A stretch of 55,005 nt of DNA from CAZBRS01 sp964494475 (lineage in GTDB: Bacteria; Myxococcota_A; UBA9042; CAZBRS01). Shown in pieces: positions 1-8,683 of this stretch. Position 1 is the stretch's first letter; each line of letters starts with the position of its first letter. Location of the stretch: positions 1 to 55,005 of the forward strand of contig CAZBRS010000042.1 of assembly GCA_964494475.1 (NCBI GenBank). Direction: 5' to 3'. Made by a program: the position numbers and the translations under genes. Below the pieces are notes generated by a model, which was given only the letters and a program-made list of their open reading frames with translations, searched no databases and was not told where the DNA came from.

Positions 1-330
1 CGTACCAGCCCGCGGGGGTCAGGCAGACGAGCTGGGCCACGTTGGGGTCGGAGTGCCCGTCGGCGTCGGCGTCGGGGTAGACGTAGTACATCAGCTCGCT
101 GTCGGCGTTGCCGCTGCAGTCGTTGTCGATCTGGTCACAGATCTCGACCTGGCCGGGGAAGACGTCGGGGTCGGCGTCGTTGCAGTCGTTCGCGGGTACG
201 ACGCCGTCGTTGACGTACCAGCCCGCGGGGGTCAGGCAGACGAGCTGGGCCACGTTGGGGTCGGAGTGTCCGTCGGCGTCGGCGTCGTGGTAGACGGTGT
301 ACATCAGCTCGCTGTCGGCGTTGCCGTTGC
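1..330. repeat. tandem ~213-bp coding repeat (MopE unit)
   Basis: The segment starting at base 1 recurs about 213 bp (71 codons) further on, from near position 214, with only scattered differences. Both copies encode the block with ELMY, DADADGHSDPNVAQLVCL and CLTPAGWY. Because the first copy touches the window edge, more copies may lie outside. Confidence 0.7.
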
Positions 331-1333
331 AGTCGTTGTCCTTGCCGTCGCACAGCTCAGGGGCGCCCGGGTAGGCCGTCGCGTCGTCGTCGTCGCAGTC
401 GGACGGCCACACCGTGCAGAGCGGCGACGCCGAGATCAGCATGGAGGCATCGCACGCGTGGTCGCCATCGTCGTCGCAGCCCTCGTCGGTTCGCCCGTCG
501 CCGTTGTCGTCCATGCCGTCGCACGAGACTTCTGGCGGCCTCGTGTGGATACACCCGCTGACGGGGTCGCACGAGTCGATCGTGTAGCCGTCGCCGTCGT
601 CGCAGGAGCAGTCTTGCGGGCAGGAACTGCACGTCTCGCCCGCCTCGCACGAAGCGTCTCCGCAGATCGGCGTGCATCCGGTCGTGCAGTCCTGGGGGCA
701 GGACGCGCACGTCTCGGGAGGCTCGCACATGAAGTTGCCGCACTGGGGCCCACACCCCGTCGTGCAGTCCATGGGGCACGACTGGCACGTCTCGCCCGGG
801 TCGCACACGAAGTTGCCGCAGTAGGGCGCGCCGCCGCAGTCGGCGAAGCAGTTCGCGGGATTCTCGTCCGGCTCGCAGACGAAGTTGCCGCAGAAACCTC
901 GGTCGCACGTGCCGCAGCCGCGGGCCGTGACCGCGGTTACGCACGACGCCCCCCACGCCTGGGCGCAGCACGCGGGAAGCGTCGCGCACACGCACGCCTC
1001 GACGGCCTTGGTGGCGCACCCCGGCGTGGCGTGTTCGGTGCAGCACGCGACCTGGTCGACGTCGGGCGGGGCTCCGGTGAGGTCGGGGAGCACGACCCCC
1101 TCGTCGGGGCCGGTGGTGTCGCCCGTCCAATCGGCCAGCCGCGAGGCGTCGGGGGCCTCGACGAGATCGAGGCGCACGTCGACGTCGCCGCCCTGGCCCT
1201 CGGAGCGCACGTCGAGGGCCAGGGAGTCGGTGCCCGCGTCGCCGACGGTCGATTCGTGGGCGCTTTCGCAGCCTGCGAGCGCGAGCAGTCCCCACAGAAG
1301 AACCTGCCCACCGAACGATCTCGTGTTCTGCAT
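1..1333 (-). CDS. Cys-rich MopE-type putative metal-binding lipoprotein (3' end off left edge)
   Basis: The start is ATG at 1333, and about 444 codons are visible before the gene leaves the left edge, so the C-terminus is missing. The first 22 residues form a lipoprotein signal ending in the lipobox LALAGC (Cys22), so the protein should be lipid-anchored outside the inner membrane. After an Asp/Val-rich linker come several Cys units of the form CGNFVCEPxETCxSCPxDC, then MopE-like repeats with DCDDDD and ELCDGKDNDCNG motifs and a repeated block ending CLTPAGWY. In MopE-type proteins these Asp/Cys motifs are thought to bind metal. The function is unknown beyond a surface or secreted metal-binding role. 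The family is typical of Myxococcota. A 213-bp block near the left edge is almost duplicated, which suggests the repeat array continues outside the window. Confidence 0.85.
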   Translation of the reverse strand, partial: MQNTRSFGGQVLLWGLLALAGCESAHESTVGDAGTDSLALDVRSEGQGGDVDVRLDLVEAPDASRLADWTGDTTGPDEGVVLPDLTGAPPDVDQVACCTEHATPGCATKAVEACVCATLPACCAQAWGASCVTAVTARGCGTCDRGFCGNFVCEPDENPANCFADCGGAPYCGNFVCDPGETCQSCPMDCTTGCGPQCGNFMCEPPETCASCPQDCTTGCTPICGDASCEAGETCSSCPQDCSCDDGDGYTIDSCDPVSGCIHTRPPEVSCDGMDDNGDGRTDEGCDDDGDHACDASMLISASPLCTVWPSDCDDDDATAYPGAPELCDGKDNDCNGNADSELMYTVYHDADADGHSDPNVAQLVCLTPAGWYVNDGVVPANDCNDADPDVFPGQVEICDQIDNDCSGNADSELMYYVYPDADADGHSDPNVAQLVCLTPAGWY

Positions 1334-1370
1334 GGTGCCCCCCGTCGCAGCCGTGTCGCCTTTGATCTTG

Positions 1371-1399
1371 ATGATCGACCGCAAGCGTTCAGCGCGCAA
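1371..1399 (-). promoter_or_regulatory. candidate promoter for the MopE-type lipoprotein
   Basis: On the minus strand, TTGCGC and GATCAT are separated by 17 nt. Transcription would start near 1364, about 30 nt before the ATG at 1333. The -10 box is weak, so this is tentative. Confidence 0.3.
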
Positions 1400-1418
1400 G
1401 GGGAATTCTGCTCGAAAC

Positions 1419-2540
1419 CTACTCTCGGCGTTCGGTGACGAGGCTCGAAAGCGCGGGCACGTCGAAGGCCTCTCCGAACGCCGGCGTCACGAAGCGCTCG
1501 GCCGGCACTCCCTGTGCCGTCAGGGCCGCCGCGAGGTCGGTCAGCGGCTCGGCGCGGCCGTCGTCGGCCAGGGCGAAGGTGCCGTAGTGGATGCCCACGC
1601 TGGTGCCCGCGCCGAGCACGCGGTGGGCCTCGACGGCCTCGGCGGGGTCGAGGTGCACGGGCGCCATGAACCAGCGCGGGCGGTAGGCGCCGATGGGGAT
1701 CAGGGCCAGGCGGGGCGGCCCGAAGCGCTCGCGGAGCGCGGCGAAGTGCGGGCCGCGGCCCGTGTCGCCCGCGAAGTAGACCACGCCCGCGCCCGACTGG
1801 ACGACGAAGCCGCCCCACAGGGTGCGGTTGCGGTCGCTGAGGCCGCGCCCCGAGAAGTGCTGCGCCGGCACGAAGGTGACGCGTGCCCCGCCCGGGAGCG
1901 TGACCTCCTGCCACCAGTCGAGGTCCCGGGAGCCGGCGAGGCCCTCGCGCTCGAGCAGGGCCGTGTTGCCGAGCCCCGTGAGGATGGGGACGCCGGGCTG
2001 GAGTTGCTTCACCTGGCGCAGCGTGGGCAGGTCGAGGTGGTCGTAGTGGTTGTGGCTGATCAGGATGGCGTCGAGGGGTGGCAGATCCTCGAGACGGAGG
2101 CCCGGCGCCGAGCCCCGCTTCGGGCCGGCCCACGAGACCGGGCTGGCCCGCTCGCTCCACATGGGGTCGGTCAGCAGGTTCAAGCCGTCGACCTGGAGCA
2201 ACACGGTCGAGTGCCCCACGACGGTCACGCGCACTTCGCCGCGGCCCACGCGCTCGAGCGGTCGGTCGCGGGTCACGGGCTCCAGGGAGGGGTCGGGTTC
2301 GAAGGGCCCCCGGTCGCGTTCGAACGTCCACTTCAGGAAGTCGGAGAAGCCGTGCTCCGGGGTCGGTTCGAGGTTCGAGAAGCGGGTCCCGTCGAAGTGC
2401 TTCAAGGCGTCACCCTGGTAGCCCGGGGCCGAGAACGCGCACCCGAGCGCGAGGGCCGCCAGTGTTGCCAGCGCCAAGGCCGCCAGCAGCCCGCGAGCCG
2501 TTCGCCACGCCAGGGATCGTCGCTTCGTCGGGTCGGCCAC
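1419..2540 (-). CDS. metallo-beta-lactamase-fold lipoprotein (NAPE-PLD/UlaG-like hydrolase)
   Basis: A 373-residue protein starting at GTG 2540, with GAGG five nt upstream. An upstream TTG at 2570 falls inside the candidate -10 box, which argues for the later start. Residues 1-34 form a basic then hydrophobic signal ending in ALGC (Cys34), so it is probably a lipoprotein. The metal-binding signature HNHYDH (His163 to His168) and the later FAGDTG Asp place it in the MBL-fold hydrolases. The GHST...LLTDP start of the domain resembles the branch containing NAPE-phospholipase D and UlaG-like proteins. The substrate cannot be read from sequence; a phospholipid or other phosphodiester is possible. 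The gene is divergent from the FGGY kinase. Confidence 0.88.
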   Translation of the reverse strand: MADPTKRRSLAWRTARGLLAALALATLAALALGCAFSAPGYQGDALKHFDGTRFSNLEPTPEHGFSDFLKWTFERDRGPFEPDPSLEPVTRDRPLERVGRGEVRVTVVGHSTVLLQVDGLNLLTDPMWSERASPVSWAGPKRGSAPGLRLEDLPPLDAILISHNHYDHLDLPTLRQVKQLQPGVPILTGLGNTALLEREGLAGSRDLDWWQEVTLPGGARVTFVPAQHFSGRGLSDRNRTLWGGFVVQSGAGVVYFAGDTGRGPHFAALRERFGPPRLALIPIGAYRPRWFMAPVHLDPAEAVEAHRVLGAGTSVGIHYGTFALADDGRAEPLTDLAAALTAQGVPAERFVTPAFGEAFDVPALSSLVTERRE

Positions 2541-2568
2541 GCGCGCCTCGACCAATTCTACGGCACGC

Positions 2569-2596
2569 AAGATAGGGGTGGCCTCCCCGGGGGCAA
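2569..2596 (-). promoter_or_regulatory. candidate promoter for the MBL-fold lipoprotein
   Basis: On the minus strand, TTGCCC and TATCTT are separated by 16 nt. The expected transcription start near 2562 gives a leader of about 20 nt to the GTG at 2540. Confidence 0.4.
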
Positions 2597-2612
2597 GGGC
2601 CGGATATCTCGC

Positions 2613-2641
2613 TTGACACGGCTGCGGCCTCGGGGAATACC
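2613..2641 (+). promoter_or_regulatory. candidate promoter for the FGGY kinase cluster
   Basis: A perfect TTGACA -35 box is followed after 17 nt by AATACC. It lies just upstream of the kinase start and back to back with the minus-strand promoter at 2569-2596. Confidence 0.4.
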
Positions 2642-2675
2642 TGATCTCGAACCGATGGATTGGGGACAACTCCGC

Positions 2676-4157
2676 ATGGCCCGGGCGGTCTGCGCGCTCG
2701 ATCTGGGCACGACGCACCTGAAGGCCGCGGTGCTCGACGACGCGCTGCGTGTGCTCGGGAGCGCCGCCGTCGATGCCCCGATCACGCCCGGGCTCGACGC
2801 CGGGCACGAGCTCGACGCCGACGCGGTGGCGGCCGCGGCGTCGGGCGCCGTTCGCGACGCGCTGGCCCGGTCGGGGATCGGCGCCGCGGACGTCGCGGCC
2901 CTGGCCATCACCAACCAGCGCGCCACACTCGTGCCCGTCGGCGCCGACGGCCGCGCCTGCGGTCCGGCGCTGTCGTGGCAGGATCCCCGGCCGGCCGGCC
3001 GGGTCGACGCCTTCGCCGAGCGCCTGTCGCCCGCGCGCTTCCAGGCCATCTGCGGCCTGCCGCCTTCCACCCTGTGGAGCCTCGCCAAGATCCTGTGGCT
3101 CCGCGCCGAGGCCCCGGGCATCTGGGCGCGCACGACGCGGCTGGTGCTGCTGCACGACTACGTGCTGCACCGCCTGGGCGTCGACGACTTCGTGACCGAT
3201 CCGTCGAATGCTTCGCTGACGGGTTTGCTCGACCTCGCTCGGCTCGTTTGGAGCCCCGAAATTCTGGCGGCGGCCGACCTGCCCGTGGCGTCGTTGCCGC
3301 GCCTGGCTCCGGCGGGCGCCCGCGTCGGCGGCCTGTCGCGCGAGGCGGCGGGCGCCACGGGTCTGCTCGCGGGCACGCCCCTGGTGGTTGGTGGCGGCGA
3401 TCAGCAGTGCGCGGCCCTCGGCCTGGGCGTGGTCGAGCCGGGGCAGGCCGGCGTGTGCCTGGGCACGGCGGCGGTGATCAGCTGCCCCGTCGCGCGGCCG
3501 GTCCTCGAGGCCCCGTCGCCGGCGTTCTGCACGGCCCACGTCGTGCCGGGTCGTTACGTGCGCGAGGGCATCCACAGCAACTTCGGCAGCGCCCTCGCCT
3601 GGGCCGCCGGCGTCCTGGCCGGCGGCGACGTCGCGAAGCTCGAGGTCCTGGCCGGGACCGGGCATGCGGGGGCGCTGTTCGTGCCGCACCTCTCGGGGAG
3701 CGGTAGCCCCGACTTCAACGCCCGGGCCCGCGGAGCCTTCGTGGGGCTCGAGCTGGCCATGGGGCCCCACGACCTGGCGCGCGCCGCCTACGAAGGGGTC
3801 GCGCTCGAGCTGCGGCGCATCCTCGACAGCCTCGAGCCGCAGGGCGCGATCTCGCGGCTGGTGCTGGCCGGGGGCGCACGCCACAGCCTGGTGGCCGCCA
3901 CGCTGGCGCGGCTCTGCGGGCGCGAGCTGCTGCAGACCCCCCGCGAGGAGGCCACGCTCGTGGGCGCGGCCCAGCTGGCCTGGCGCGGCATCGGTCGCGA
4001 GTTCGACGCGTCGATGGTCGCGACGTCGCTCGAGCTCGAGGCCGTGCCCGGACCCTCGCCGTCCGAGCGCGCCGCCGCCGATCACCTCTACGCGCGTTAC
4101 GTGCGGTGCGTGCGCGCCCCCGAACTCTCGACCGCCGAGGGGCCCGAGGCGCCATGA
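2676..4157 (+). CDS. FGGY-family carbohydrate kinase (xylulokinase-like)
   Basis: A 493-residue protein. ATG 2676 is preferred because GGGGA lies 9 nt upstream and because FGGY kinases begin a few residues before the ATPase motif, here LDLGTTHLK at residues 8-16. An in-frame ATG at 2655 is possible. The central GGGDQQCAALGLG contains the expected catalytic Asp242, and LVLAGGARHSLVAATLARLCG near residue 390 is the second nucleotide-binding block. The family phosphorylates sugars or polyols in the cytosol; the overall layout is nearest xylulokinases, but the substrate is not certain. Its TGA overlaps the ATG of the sensor kinase (ATGA), so the two are probably co-translated. That is an unusual pairing for a sugar kinase. 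Confidence 0.9.
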   Translation: MARAVCALDLGTTHLKAAVLDDALRVLGSAAVDAPITPGLDAGHELDADAVAAAASGAVRDALARSGIGAADVAALAITNQRATLVPVGADGRACGPALSWQDPRPAGRVDAFAERLSPARFQAICGLPPSTLWSLAKILWLRAEAPGIWARTTRLVLLHDYVLHRLGVDDFVTDPSNASLTGLLDLARLVWSPEILAAADLPVASLPRLAPAGARVGGLSREAAGATGLLAGTPLVVGGGDQQCAALGLGVVEPGQAGVCLGTAAVISCPVARPVLEAPSPAFCTAHVVPGRYVREGIHSNFGSALAWAAGVLAGGDVAKLEVLAGTGHAGALFVPHLSGSGSPDFNARARGAFVGLELAMGPHDLARAAYEGVALELRRILDSLEPQGAISRLVLAGGARHSLVAATLARLCGRELLQTPREEATLVGAAQLAWRGIGREFDASMVATSLELEAVPGPSPSERAAADHLYARYVRCVRAPELSTAEGPEAP

Positions 4158-6085
4158 CCGCTCCTGTCGACGTCACCGTCCGAGCCGACGAGCTCGACGC
4201 CATCCGCCGCGAGGCCATCGAGTTCGCGGGCATCGGGTTGTATCGCTACCGCTTCGACGGCACCGTGATCTTCATGGATCGCGGCGCCATGGACATCCTC
4301 GACCTGGGGGCCCTGTACGCGAGCCCTGACGAGCTGGTCGGCCGCGACATCGGCGATCTGCTCGTCTACGAGGGGCCCCGGGGCTTCCTGCGTTCGAAGA
4401 TCCGCGAGTTCGGGCGCGTGCGCAACCTCGAGTACGGGTTCCACACGATCACGGGGAAGGGCCGGTGGGCGCTGCACAGCTCCTACCTGGTGGTCGACCC
4501 GCGCACGGGAGAAGAGTCCATCCAGGTCATCATCAAGGAGATCACCGAGCGCAAGCAGGCCGAGCTCGACCTGGCCGCCGAGCGGGAGCGCCTGGCCGTG
4601 ACCCTCCGCTCCATCGGCGACGGGGTCATCACGACAGATCTCGACGGGCGCGTCACGCTCCTGAACCGCGTCGCCGAAGAACTGACGGGCTGGAGCCAGC
4701 CCGAGGCGTTGGGCCGGCCCCTGACCGAGGTGTTCCAGATCATCAACGAGCAGACGCGCGCCGCCTGCGAGAACCCGGTCGAGAAGGTGCTGCACACGGG
4801 GGGCGTGGTGGGGCTGGCCAACCACACGGCGCTGGTCGCGCGTGACGGGCGCGAGCGCGTCATCGCCGACAGCGGCGCGCCGATCCGCGATGCCCTCAGT
4901 CGCATCATCGGCGTGGTGCTCGTGTTCCGCGACGTCACCGCGCAGTACCGGGCCGAGGCCGAGCTCACGCGCGTCGATCGCCTCGAGGCCCTGGGTGTGC
5001 TCGCGGGCGGCCTGGCCCACGACTTCAACAACCTGCTGGCCACCATCCTCGGCAACGTGGGCCTGGCCCGCATGTACGCGCCCCAGCCCGCCGTGACCGA
5101 GCTGCTGGGCCAGGCCGAGCGGGCCACGCTGCGCGCCAAGGACCTGACCCACCAGCTGCTCACGTTCGCCCGGGGCGGTAGCCCCGTGCGCCAGACCACG
5201 GGCCTCGAGGCCCTGGTGCGCGAGGCCGCCGGGTTCGCGCTGCATGGCTCGAAGTCGCGCCTGCGGTGCTGTATTCCGCCCGATCTCTGGCCGGTCGACG
5301 TCGACAGCGGCCAGATCGCCCAGGTCGTGCAGAACCTGTGCTTGAACGCCGATCAGGCCATGCCCGACGGCGGCGAGCTGACCGTCGAGGCCCAGAACGT
5401 CGCGTGCGGAACGACCGACGCGCTGCCGTTGGCGGCGGGGCGCTACGTGTGCGTGCGCTTCCGCGACACGGGCTCCGGCATCCCCAAGGCCAACCTCAAG
5501 CGCATCTTCGACCCCTACTTCACGACCAAGTCCGCCGGCACGGGCCTGGGGCTGACCATCTGCCACTCGATCGTCGCGCACCACGACGGCCACCTCGCGG
5601 TGAGCTCGACCGAGGGCGTCGGCACCACGTTCTCGCTGTGGCTGCCCGCGGCGGCCCCGGCCGAACCCACGGGTCCCACCGCCGACGTCGCCCCGCCCTC
5701 GGGGGCCGGCCGCGTGCTGATCATGGACGACGAGGACATGCTGCGCGATCTGGTGGCGCGCATGCTGGCCCACCTGGGGTACGAGACGGCGGTCGCGGCC
5801 GACGGCGCCGCGGCGGTGCGCCTCTATCAGGAGGCCCACGAGGCCGGCCGACGCTTCGATCTGGTGCTGCTCGACCTCACCGTGCCCGGCGGCATGGGCG
5901 GGGCCGAGGCCGTTCGCAGGTTGCGGGCCTTCGATCCCGCCGTGCGGGCCGTGGCCTCCAGCGGCTACTCGTCCGATCCCGTCATCGCGCGCTTCCGTGA
6001 CTACGGCTTCGTGGGGGCGCTGGCCAAGCCCTACCAGATCGCCGATCTCGCGCGCGTGGTCCTCAACGCCATTCGGGAGGGTTGA
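4154..6085 (+). CDS. PAS-PAS hybrid histidine kinase with C-terminal receiver
   Basis: A 643-residue protein with no signal peptide or membrane segment, so probably a cytosolic sensor. Two PAS domains (about residues 15-140, the first ending IIKEITERKQAE, and about 150-275, ending VLVFRDVTAQYRAE) precede a HisKA helix with the phospho-acceptor His289 in GGLAHDFNNLL. An HATPase domain follows with N box LNADQAM, G1 box DTGSGIP and the FTTKSAGTGLGL block. The C-terminal receiver domain has acidic MDDEDM and phospho-acceptor Asp574 in LLDLTVPGG. This is the common cytosolic PAS hybrid kinase design. It begins inside the stop of the FGGY kinase and is followed after three bases by the cyclophilin. 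No DNA-binding output partner is adjacent. Confidence 0.93.
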   Translation: MTAPVDVTVRADELDAIRREAIEFAGIGLYRYRFDGTVIFMDRGAMDILDLGALYASPDELVGRDIGDLLVYEGPRGFLRSKIREFGRVRNLEYGFHTITGKGRWALHSSYLVVDPRTGEESIQVIIKEITERKQAELDLAAERERLAVTLRSIGDGVITTDLDGRVTLLNRVAEELTGWSQPEALGRPLTEVFQIINEQTRAACENPVEKVLHTGGVVGLANHTALVARDGRERVIADSGAPIRDALSRIIGVVLVFRDVTAQYRAEAELTRVDRLEALGVLAGGLAHDFNNLLATILGNVGLARMYAPQPAVTELLGQAERATLRAKDLTHQLLTFARGGSPVRQTTGLEALVREAAGFALHGSKSRLRCCIPPDLWPVDVDSGQIAQVVQNLCLNADQAMPDGGELTVEAQNVACGTTDALPLAAGRYVCVRFRDTGSGIPKANLKRIFDPYFTTKSAGTGLGLTICHSIVAHHDGHLAVSSTEGVGTTFSLWLPAAAPAEPTGPTADVAPPSGAGRVLIMDDEDMLRDLVARMLAHLGYETAVAADGAAAVRLYQEAHEAGRRFDLVLLDLTVPGGMGGAEAVRRLRAFDPAVRAVASSGYSSDPVIARFRDYGFVGALAKPYQIADLARVVLNAIREG

Positions 6086-6088
6086 TCG

Positions 6089-6592
6089 ATGGAACGTCCG
6101 CTCGTGTTGTTCGAGACGTCGCAGGGCGAGTTCACGCTCGAACTCGATCCCGAGAAGGCCCCGCTCTCGGTCGAGAACTTCCTGCAGTACGTGGACGCCG
6201 ACTTCTACAAGGGCCTGATCTTCCACCGCGTCATCAAGGACTTCGTGGTCCAGGGCGGTGGCATGACCTTCGCCCTGAAGGAAAAACCCGGCTGGAAGAC
6301 CCTGCGGAACGAGGCCGGGAACGGGCTGAAGAACCTGCGCGGCACCGTGGCCATGGCGCGTGCGCCCGAACCCCACAGCGCCAGCAGCCAGTTCTACGTG
6401 AACCTGGCCGACAACGCCGAGCTCGACCACGTCGACGACAGCGACGAGGGCTACGGCTACGCCGTGTTCGGCAAGGTGGTCGACGGCATGGACGTGATCG
6501 ACGCCATCGGTGCCGTGCCTACCGAGTCGCGCCAGGGCTTCGACGACGTTCCTGTTAAAAGCGTTACAATCAAAGGCGCGATCCAGGGCTGA
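6089..6592 (+). CDS. cyclophilin-type peptidyl-prolyl cis-trans isomerase
   Basis: A 167-residue protein with no signal peptide, so probably cytosolic. The cyclophilin core is clear: FHRVIKDFVVQGGG with the catalytic Arg, the MARAPEPHSASSQFYVN block, and the C-terminal FGKVVDGMDVIDAI. It catalyses proline isomerisation during protein folding. The length fits the short bacterial PpiA/PpiB class, and the lack of an export signal favours PpiB. It starts three bases after the hybrid kinase stop and is the last gene of the kinase cluster. Its stop codon lies in the loop of a perfect 11-bp inverted repeat. Confidence 0.93.
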   Translation: MERPLVLFETSQGEFTLELDPEKAPLSVENFLQYVDADFYKGLIFHRVIKDFVVQGGGMTFALKEKPGWKTLRNEAGNGLKNLRGTVAMARAPEPHSASSQFYVNLADNAELDHVDDSDEGYGYAVFGKVVDGMDVIDAIGAVPTESRQGFDDVPVKSVTIKGAIQG

Positions 6593-6604
6593 TAGCCCTG
6601 GATC
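6580..6604 (+). terminator. hairpin spanning the cyclophilin stop codon
   Basis: An 11-bp perfect inverted repeat (GATCCAGGGCT / AGCCCTGGATC) has a 3-nt GAT loop that overlaps the stop codon. No U tract follows, so it may act as a Rho-assisted terminator or 3'-end stabiliser rather than a classical intrinsic terminator. Confidence 0.5.
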
Positions 6605-6617
6605 GGTTGTTGTTGGC

Positions 6618-6642
6618 GGCGTGGGCACCCGGAGCCCACGCC
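6618..6642. terminator. second hairpin between convergent genes
   Basis: A perfect 9-bp stem (GGCGTGGGC / GCCCACGCC) with a 7-nt loop. It sits between the cyclophilin and the convergent beta-helix lipoprotein and could serve both directions. There is no U tract. Confidence 0.4.
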
Positions 6643-6684
6643 GGGCGCGCTCCCGATAGTCGCGCGCGGGGGCGCGGTGGGGCG

Positions 6685-8451
6685 CTACTCGGCGCCCTGG
6701 TTGCCGCTCGCGTTGCGGGCGTAGGTGATCGCGCCGACGGCAGGCGTGGCGTCGCTCGACAGCCACAGCCCCCAGCCCGCGCTGTCCGAGAGCGCTACGT
6801 CGTCGAGGGCCGGATCGCTGCCCACGATCGCCACGTTGGCCCTGGCGGGCACGTCGCCGCCCCCGCCGAACTCGACCGCCACGTGCTGCAGCCGGCAGCC
6901 CGCGCCCTGGCAGCCCGGGCCGAGCAGCAGCTTGTCCCAGTCGCCGGCGGCCGGGGTGACCGCGGACGAGGTGAAGCGCACGGGCGCCTCGGCCGAGCCT
7001 TCGGACACGAGCGTCGTCGTGCCGCCGTCGGCGCCCACGAACAGGCCGGCGCCCGGCGCGAAGCTCCAGACCGCACCGGCGCCCAGCGTGAGGCTCGCGC
7101 CGTCGGTCAGCGCCACGGGGGCCTCGACCTGCACCGGCCAGGCCACGCCCGACAGGTCGACGCCGCTGGCGAGCGCGCCGCCGCGCAGGGCCACCACGCC
7201 CCCGGCCGGCAACGTCACGTCGGCCGCCAGCAGCGGAAGGTGCTCCGCGCCCAGGCTGAGGGCGGGCAGGGTCGACGAGACCACCTCGACCCTCTCGAGT
7301 ACGGCGGGCAGGGGCGCGCCGGCCTGCACCAGGATCCCGTATCCGGCGCTCTCCTCGACGCGCACGTCGACGAACTCGTCGACGGGGCCTCCGATCACCA
7401 GCGCCGTCTTGCCCCCGGAGGTCTCGAGCTGCCCCGCGTGGCGCAGCGTGACGTGGCGAAAGACCGCGCGCGAGGTCTTGGGCGTCACGACGAGCTTGTC
7501 CCAGTCGCCGGGCCCCGGCTCGCGCTGGTTCGACTGCAGCACGATGGGCGCCTCGGGCGTGCCCGCGAACTCGAACCCGCCCGGCGTCTGCCCGCCGGCG
7601 GTGAGGCGCAGGCCGTCGCCCAGCCGAAGCTCGACCCCGGGCTCGATCGTGAGCACGGCCCCGTTCTGCAGGCCCACGCTCTCGCCCTCCAGCGCCCAGG
7701 GCACGCCCCAGGCGGGGAGGGTCGCGCTCTCGTAGAGGTTCCCGCCCCGCAGCAGGGCGTGGCTCACCTCGGCGCCCACGCTGGCGCCACCGGCCAGGCG
7801 CGCCAGGTGCCGCAGGTCGAGGGCCAGCGCGGCGTCGCCCAGGGTCTCGAAGTGTACGCGCTCGAACGCGCTGGGGAAGGCGTCGGCGGTCTCGAAGTAG
7901 AGCCCCATGCCGAGCCCCTTGCGGATGCTCACGTCGCGGAGCGCCACGCTGGTGCCCTCGACCACCACGTTGGCCTTGCCGTGCTGGTTGAAGGCGCCGG
8001 CGTACTCGACGACCACGGTGTCGAGCACCGACACGTCGGCCCGGTTCCTGGGGGTGAAGTAGAGCTTGTCCCAGTCGCCGAGGTGCGGGAGCTCGGCCGC
8101 CGAGGTGAAGGTGATGGGCGCGACCGTGCCGTCGGCCAGCTTGCCCACGGCCACCAGCGCGGCCTCGCGGTCGCTGCCGACCACCACGCGCCCCCCCTTC
8201 GCGATCTCGACGCGCACGCCTGGCTCGATGCACAGCGTGCCCTCGGCCAGGTAGAGCGACGTCTTCACCGTGTAGGTGCCGACCTCGGCCGCCAGGTAGT
8301 GGTTGCCCTCGAGCGTCTCGGGCAGCACCGGGTCGACCACGGCGCGGCCGTCGCACAGGTCGCTGGGGGTGCTCTCGGAGAGGCCGGCGGCGCCGCCGCA
8401 CGCGGCCAGCGTCAACACCATCGCCCTCACCAGCCAGACGTCACGTTGCAT
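6685..8451 (-). CDS. right-handed beta-helix lipoprotein with three GDWDKL repeats
   Basis: A 588-residue protein. The start at ATG 8451 is preferred because GGGGG lies 7-11 nt upstream; the in-frame ATG at 8469 would sit almost on the transcription start. The signal ends in LAAC, so it is a predicted lipoprotein. The body has three similar blocks, each with API or APV followed by a strand, GDWDKL and an aromatic strand, separated by hydrophobic turns rich in Gly/Ala/Asp. This matches right-handed parallel beta-helix proteins of Myxococcota that often bind or process polysaccharide. No catalytic residues can be named. It is convergent with the cyclophilin gene and separated from it by two hairpins. 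Confidence 0.83.
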   Translation of the reverse strand: MQRDVWLVRAMVLTLAACGGAAGLSESTPSDLCDGRAVVDPVLPETLEGNHYLAAEVGTYTVKTSLYLAEGTLCIEPGVRVEIAKGGRVVVGSDREAALVAVGKLADGTVAPITFTSAAELPHLGDWDKLYFTPRNRADVSVLDTVVVEYAGAFNQHGKANVVVEGTSVALRDVSIRKGLGMGLYFETADAFPSAFERVHFETLGDAALALDLRHLARLAGGASVGAEVSHALLRGGNLYESATLPAWGVPWALEGESVGLQNGAVLTIEPGVELRLGDGLRLTAGGQTPGGFEFAGTPEAPIVLQSNQREPGPGDWDKLVVTPKTSRAVFRHVTLRHAGQLETSGGKTALVIGGPVDEFVDVRVEESAGYGILVQAGAPLPAVLERVEVVSSTLPALSLGAEHLPLLAADVTLPAGGVVALRGGALASGVDLSGVAWPVQVEAPVALTDGASLTLGAGAVWSFAPGAGLFVGADGGTTTLVSEGSAEAPVRFTSSAVTPAAGDWDKLLLGPGCQGAGCRLQHVAVEFGGGGDVPARANVAIVGSDPALDDVALSDSAGWGLWLSSDATPAVGAITYARNASGNQGAE

Positions 8452-8480
8452 GGTAGGCCCCCTCGTCATAGCGCAGCCTG

Positions 8481-8509
8481 AAGCTAGACGACGGGTCGGC
8501 GCGCGTCAA
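8481..8509 (-). promoter_or_regulatory. candidate promoter for the beta-helix lipoprotein
   Basis: On the minus strand, TTGACG and TAGCTT are separated by 17 nt. The start near 8474 gives a 23-nt leader to ATG 8451 and makes the ATG at 8469 unlikely. Confidence 0.5.
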
Positions 8510-8614
8510 CCCCGTGCGCCCATTGCGCTGGCTAACGCAAGATTGCGAGTTTGACTTGAAAAACCGTGTTCGACCGCATCCATCGCGCAATTGCCTTTCG
8601 CCACAATTATTTGC

Positions 8615-8644
8615 TTGACTAGCGGTAGCGCGAGGGGCGACAAT
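8615..8644 (+). promoter_or_regulatory. candidate promoter for the low-GC three-gene cluster
   Basis: TTGACT and GACAAT are separated by 18 nt, in a locally A+T-richer stretch. Transcription would start near 8651, about 33 nt before ATG 8684. Confidence 0.4.
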
Positions 8645-8683
8645 CGCTTCGGATAGCCCGTAATCCAAGCCAGGGGGAAGTCG

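Noticed and set aside
4097..8401. Long minus-strand open frame across the kinase and cyclophilin genes
   Set aside because: Antisense shadow of confirmed plus-strand domains; no start signal or recognisable protein.
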